DNA of 9,309 nucleotides, taken from the NCBI GenBank assembly GCA_018672815.1, contig JABHDX010000126.1, positions 1 through 9,309 of the forward strand, in the 5' to 3' direction. This DNA comes from Gammaproteobacteria bacterium. Lineage in GTDB: Bacteria > Pseudomonadota > Gammaproteobacteria > UBA11654. Positions 7,167 to 9,309 of this stretch are shown one piece after another; the first letter of the stretch is position 1; every line of letters starts with the position of its first letter. Made by a program: the position numbers and the translations under genes. Under the pieces are notes generated by a model. That model did not search any database and was not told the DNA's origin. It saw only the letters and a list, made by a program, of their open reading frames with translations.

Positions 7167-8141
7167 ATGCTCAAACCGTTTGCCGTCACCTCAGGAGAAC
7201 CAGCTGGTATAGGTCCTGATTTAACTCTATCAATTGCTCAAAGAGATGATTCTTCTGAATTTGTAGTGTTTGGAGATTTAATTATGCTTAAGGAGAGGGC
7301 TAATGCATTAAAACTAGACATTAACTTTATTCAGTATAATCATCAGCAAAACTATTCATCTCTACCAAAGAATTCACTACTGGTTAAAAATTTTTATGTC
7401 GCAAAAAAAGTTATTGCAGGAAAGCTTGATCTGAAAAATAGTGCCTATGTTATTTCAATGATAGAAAATGCTACACAGACATGCTTAAACAGAGATTTTA
7501 GAGGAATGATTACTGGACCTGTTCATAAAAATATTATTAATCAATCCGGTATTAATTTTAGAGGACACACAGAGTTTATTGCTGAAATGTGTGAATCGAA
7601 ATCAGTGATGGCATTTGTATCAGATAATATGAAAATGGCATTAGCAACAACTCATATACCTCTAAAAAAAGTACCTAATAGCATTGATAGCCGCCTCCTA
7701 ATAGAAACCATTGAAATTATTGAGAAAGATCTCAAAACTTATTTTGGTCTCAAAAAACCAAACATAGGCGTCTTAGGACTGAATCCACATGCAGGGGAAC
7801 AAGGATTATTGGGTAAAGAAGAATCATTAATCATTGAGCCTGCTATAAAACATCTAAACAACAAGAACAAAAGTATTATAGGACCTATATCGGCAGACAC
7901 TGCTTTTCTGCAAAAGCTAGATTTGGACATTATTTTAGCTCTTTATCATGATCAAGGATTACCACTTTTCAAATTTGTTAACCCGCATCAGGCAGCCAAT
8001 GTAACTTTGGGCTTACCCATCATAAGAACGTCGGTAGATCATGGCATTGCGTTAGATTTAACAGCTAGCAATAAAGTAAATAATGAAAGTCTTCATTACG
8101 CCATAAGGACTGCAAAAAAAATGTCTGAGAATTATGCATAA
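7167..8141 (+). CDS. pdxA: 4-hydroxythreonine-4-phosphate dehydrogenase PdxA
   Basis: NAD-dependent cytoplasmic enzyme of the DXP-dependent pyridoxal phosphate pathway. It oxidises 4-phosphohydroxy-L-threonine to a product that decarboxylates to 3-amino-2-oxopropyl phosphate, the PdxJ substrate. The 324 residues (E. coli 329) contain the opening motif TSGEPAGIGPDL (8-19), RGHTE (132-136) for substrate binding, and three metal-binding histidines: H163 in ATTHIPL, H208 in LNPHAGEQG and H261 in LYHDQGLP, corresponding to E. coli H166, H211 and H266. VDHGIALDLTA (290-300) closes the NAD-binding end. It starts 25 bases after surA, the largest gap in this operon, with only a weak ribosome site, and its last 8 bases overlap rsmA. 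The product cofactor is used by the neighbouring MetC, though PLP is so widely used that this need not mean more. Confidence 0.96.
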   Translation: MLKPFAVTSGEPAGIGPDLTLSIAQRDDSSEFVVFGDLIMLKERANALKLDINFIQYNHQQNYSSLPKNSLLVKNFYVAKKVIAGKLDLKNSAYVISMIENATQTCLNRDFRGMITGPVHKNIINQSGINFRGHTEFIAEMCESKSVMAFVSDNMKMALATTHIPLKKVPNSIDSRLLIETIEIIEKDLKTYFGLKKPNIGVLGLNPHAGEQGLLGKEESLIIEPAIKHLNNKNKSIIGPISADTAFLQKLDLDIILALYHDQGLPLFKFVNPHQAANVTLGLPIIRTSVDHGIALDLTASNKVNNESLHYAIRTAKKMSENYA

Positions 8142-8916
8142 AAAAACTAAGCCAGTGATAAGAAAACGCTTTGGCCAAAATTTTTTGCATGATAAAAATA
8201 TAGTAGAAAAAATTATTAGATCAATTAATCCAAGACTTAATGATCATGTTTTAGAAATTGGTCCTGGCCAAGGTGCCTTGACATTCCCTCTCCTAAAATA
8301 TTTAAAAACAATAGATGTTATTGAAATTGATAAAGATTTATCTTTGCAACTTGCAGAAAGCAATCATTCTAAAAGTATCAATATTCATTGCATGGATGCA
8401 CTCTCATTTGATTTCAAAAATATTGTTAAGAATAATCAAAAAATTCGTCTAATTGGCAATCTCCCCTACAATATCTCCACTCCACTAATTTTTCATATAC
8501 TGCATTCAAATTCTTTGTTTAAAGACCTTCATATCATGGTTCAAAAAGAAGTTGCTGATCGAATGACTAGTACTGAAAATAAAAAAACATACGGCAGACT
8601 CTCTATTGCAATACAGGCTCGATGCAAGGTTGAAAAACTTTTCAATATATCTCCTAATGCATTTTTTCCTAAGCCTAAAATTACTTCTTCTTTCATTAGA
8701 ATCACCCCAAAAAATAATTTAGATGAAGATGTATTAGATACATTAGATAACATTATTAAAGATGCATTTTCAAAAAGAAGAAAGAAAATTACTAATGGCT
8801 TAATCAATTATTTTTCAAAAGAAGAAATTTTAAAAATGGATATTGATTGCGAAAGCAGACCTGAAAACCTAACCGTTGAAGACTATATTAAACTATCAAA
8901 GAAAAGGTGTTCTTAG
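8134..8916 (+). CDS. rsmA: 16S rRNA (adenine1518-N6/adenine1519-N6)-dimethyltransferase RsmA (KsgA)
   Basis: SAM-dependent enzyme that dimethylates the two adjacent adenines in the 3'-terminal hairpin of 16S rRNA and acts as a late checkpoint in small-subunit assembly; its loss gives kasugamycin resistance. The 260 residues (E. coli 273) show the N-terminal KRFGQNFL (11-18), SAM motif EIGPGQGALT (41-50), acidic EID (64-66), MDA near 87-89, the catalytic NLPYNIS (109-115) and FFPKPKITSSF (177-187). The C-terminal domain is rich in lysine, as expected for rRNA contact. Its ATG lies inside the 3' end of pdxA in another frame, which suggests translational coupling. It is followed immediately by apaH; the usual apaG is absent. 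Confidence 0.96.
   Translation: MHKKTKPVIRKRFGQNFLHDKNIVEKIIRSINPRLNDHVLEIGPGQGALTFPLLKYLKTIDVIEIDKDLSLQLAESNHSKSINIHCMDALSFDFKNIVKNNQKIRLIGNLPYNISTPLIFHILHSNSLFKDLHIMVQKEVADRMTSTENKKTYGRLSIAIQARCKVEKLFNISPNAFFPKPKITSSFIRITPKNNLDEDVLDTLDNIIKDAFSKRRKKITNGLINYFSKEEILKMDIDCESRPENLTVEDYIKLSKKRCS
8904..8909 (+). promoter_or_regulatory. Ribosome binding site of apaH inside rsmA
   Basis: AAGGTG (5 of 6 to AAGGAG) ends 7 bases before the TTG that directly follows the rsmA stop codon. It supports the TTG as the apaH start. Confidence 0.6.
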
Positions 8917-9309
8917 TTGTCTACTTTCGCAATAGGGGACATACAAGGTTGCTATGAAGAATTCAGAAAGCTTCTTGAAATAATTCAGTTTGATGAGAAA
9001 AAAGATCAATTATGGTTAACTGGAGATCTAGTCAATAGAGGACCCCAATCACTGGAGGTGCTTAACTACCTCTATTCGATTGATCAATCCATTATTACTG
9101 TTCTTGGCAATCATGATCTTCACTTGATTGCTCTCGCACTCTCTAATAAAAGAATTGAGAGTAAAGATGAATCGCTTCAAGCAATATTGAAATCAAAAAA
9201 TAAAATCAATCTAATTGAATGGCTTAGAAGTAAGCCATTGATGCATTTTGATCAAGAATTAAACACAGTGCTTGTTCATGCTGGTATTCACCCCGATTGG
9301 TCAGTAAAG
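8917..9309 (+). CDS. apaH: Bis(5'-nucleosyl)-tetraphosphatase, symmetrical (ApaH), 5' part
   Basis: Metallophosphatase that splits diadenosine tetraphosphate into two ADP, limiting this stress-linked nucleotide and, in E. coli, removing Np4 caps from RNA. The first 131 codons are present and the frame is open to the window end; E. coli ApaH is about 280 residues, so slightly under half is seen. Calcineurin-type metal motifs appear in order: GDIQG (7-11), GDLVNRG (36-42), GNHDLH (64-69) and HAG (121-123). The stretch DQLWLTGDLVNRGP aligns closely with E. coli DTLWLTGDLVARGP. The start is TTG, abutting the rsmA TAG, with a good ribosome site; the protein then begins STFAIGD, as expected for a family in which the metal motif starts within 10 residues. 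Gln stands in place of His in the first motif, a variant I recall in Pseudomonas ApaH. Confidence 0.94.
   Translation, partial: MSTFAIGDIQGCYEEFRKLLEIIQFDEKKDQLWLTGDLVNRGPQSLEVLNYLYSIDQSIITVLGNHDLHLIALALSNKRIESKDESLQAILKSKNKINLIEWLRSKPLMHFDQELNTVLVHAGIHPDWSVK

Noticed and set aside
8935..8949. ApaH first metal motif reads GDIQG instead of GDxHG, suggesting a damaged active site.
   Set aside because: Pseudomonas-type ApaH proteins, as I recall them, also have Gln here, and all other metal motifs are intact.
1..9309. A novel defence, mobile or biosynthetic system.
   Set aside because: Every gene belongs to a known housekeeping family; there are no integrases, transposases, direct-repeat arrays, tRNA-flanked insertions or unexplained large gaps.

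Overview
This window looks like ordinary core chromosome of an AT-rich (about one third G+C by eye), tightly packed, probably streamlined gammaproteobacterium. The block lptD-surA-pdxA-rsmA-apaH, read divergently from amgK-murU, is the arrangement I know from Pseudomonas-type gammaproteobacteria. The low G+C, overlapping genes and short spacers would suit a free-living marine lineage such as SAR86 or a relative. That placement is inference; no rRNA or other marker is present.

Layout. Positions 2-625 (+) carry lipB (octanoyl transfer for lipoate synthesis), starting at the window edge. It runs head-on into metC (632-1834, -), the last gene of a leftward operon amgK-murU-metC (3490 down to 632). 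AmgK and MurU turn recycled N-acetylmuramate into UDP-MurNAc. MetC is a PLP-dependent cystathionine beta-lyase and the unexpected member of that operon. A 140-base gap (3491-3630), the only real intergenic region, holds the divergent promoters. To its right the rightward operon encodes LptD (LPS insertion into the outer membrane), SurA (periplasmic chaperone for LptD and other outer-membrane proteins), PdxA (pyridoxal phosphate synthesis), RsmA (16S rRNA dimethylation) and the first 131 codons of ApaH (diadenosine tetraphosphate hydrolase), which runs off the window.

Together the genes cover envelope building (LptD, SurA, AmgK, MurU) and cofactor or central metabolism (LipB, PdxA, and MetC, which uses PLP). 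Spacing within operons is minimal: amgK/murU overlap by 4 bases, murU/metC are 1 base apart, lptD/surA overlap by 8 to 23, pdxA/rsmA overlap by 8, and rsmA/apaH abut. TTG appears to be the start codon of amgK and apaH, and probably of lptD and lipB.

I found no mobile element, CRISPR array, RNA gene, pseudogene or clearly novel system. The points most worth a second look are metC inside the peptidoglycan-recycling operon, its altered active-site positions, the absence of apaG between rsmA and apaH, and the run of TTG starts.
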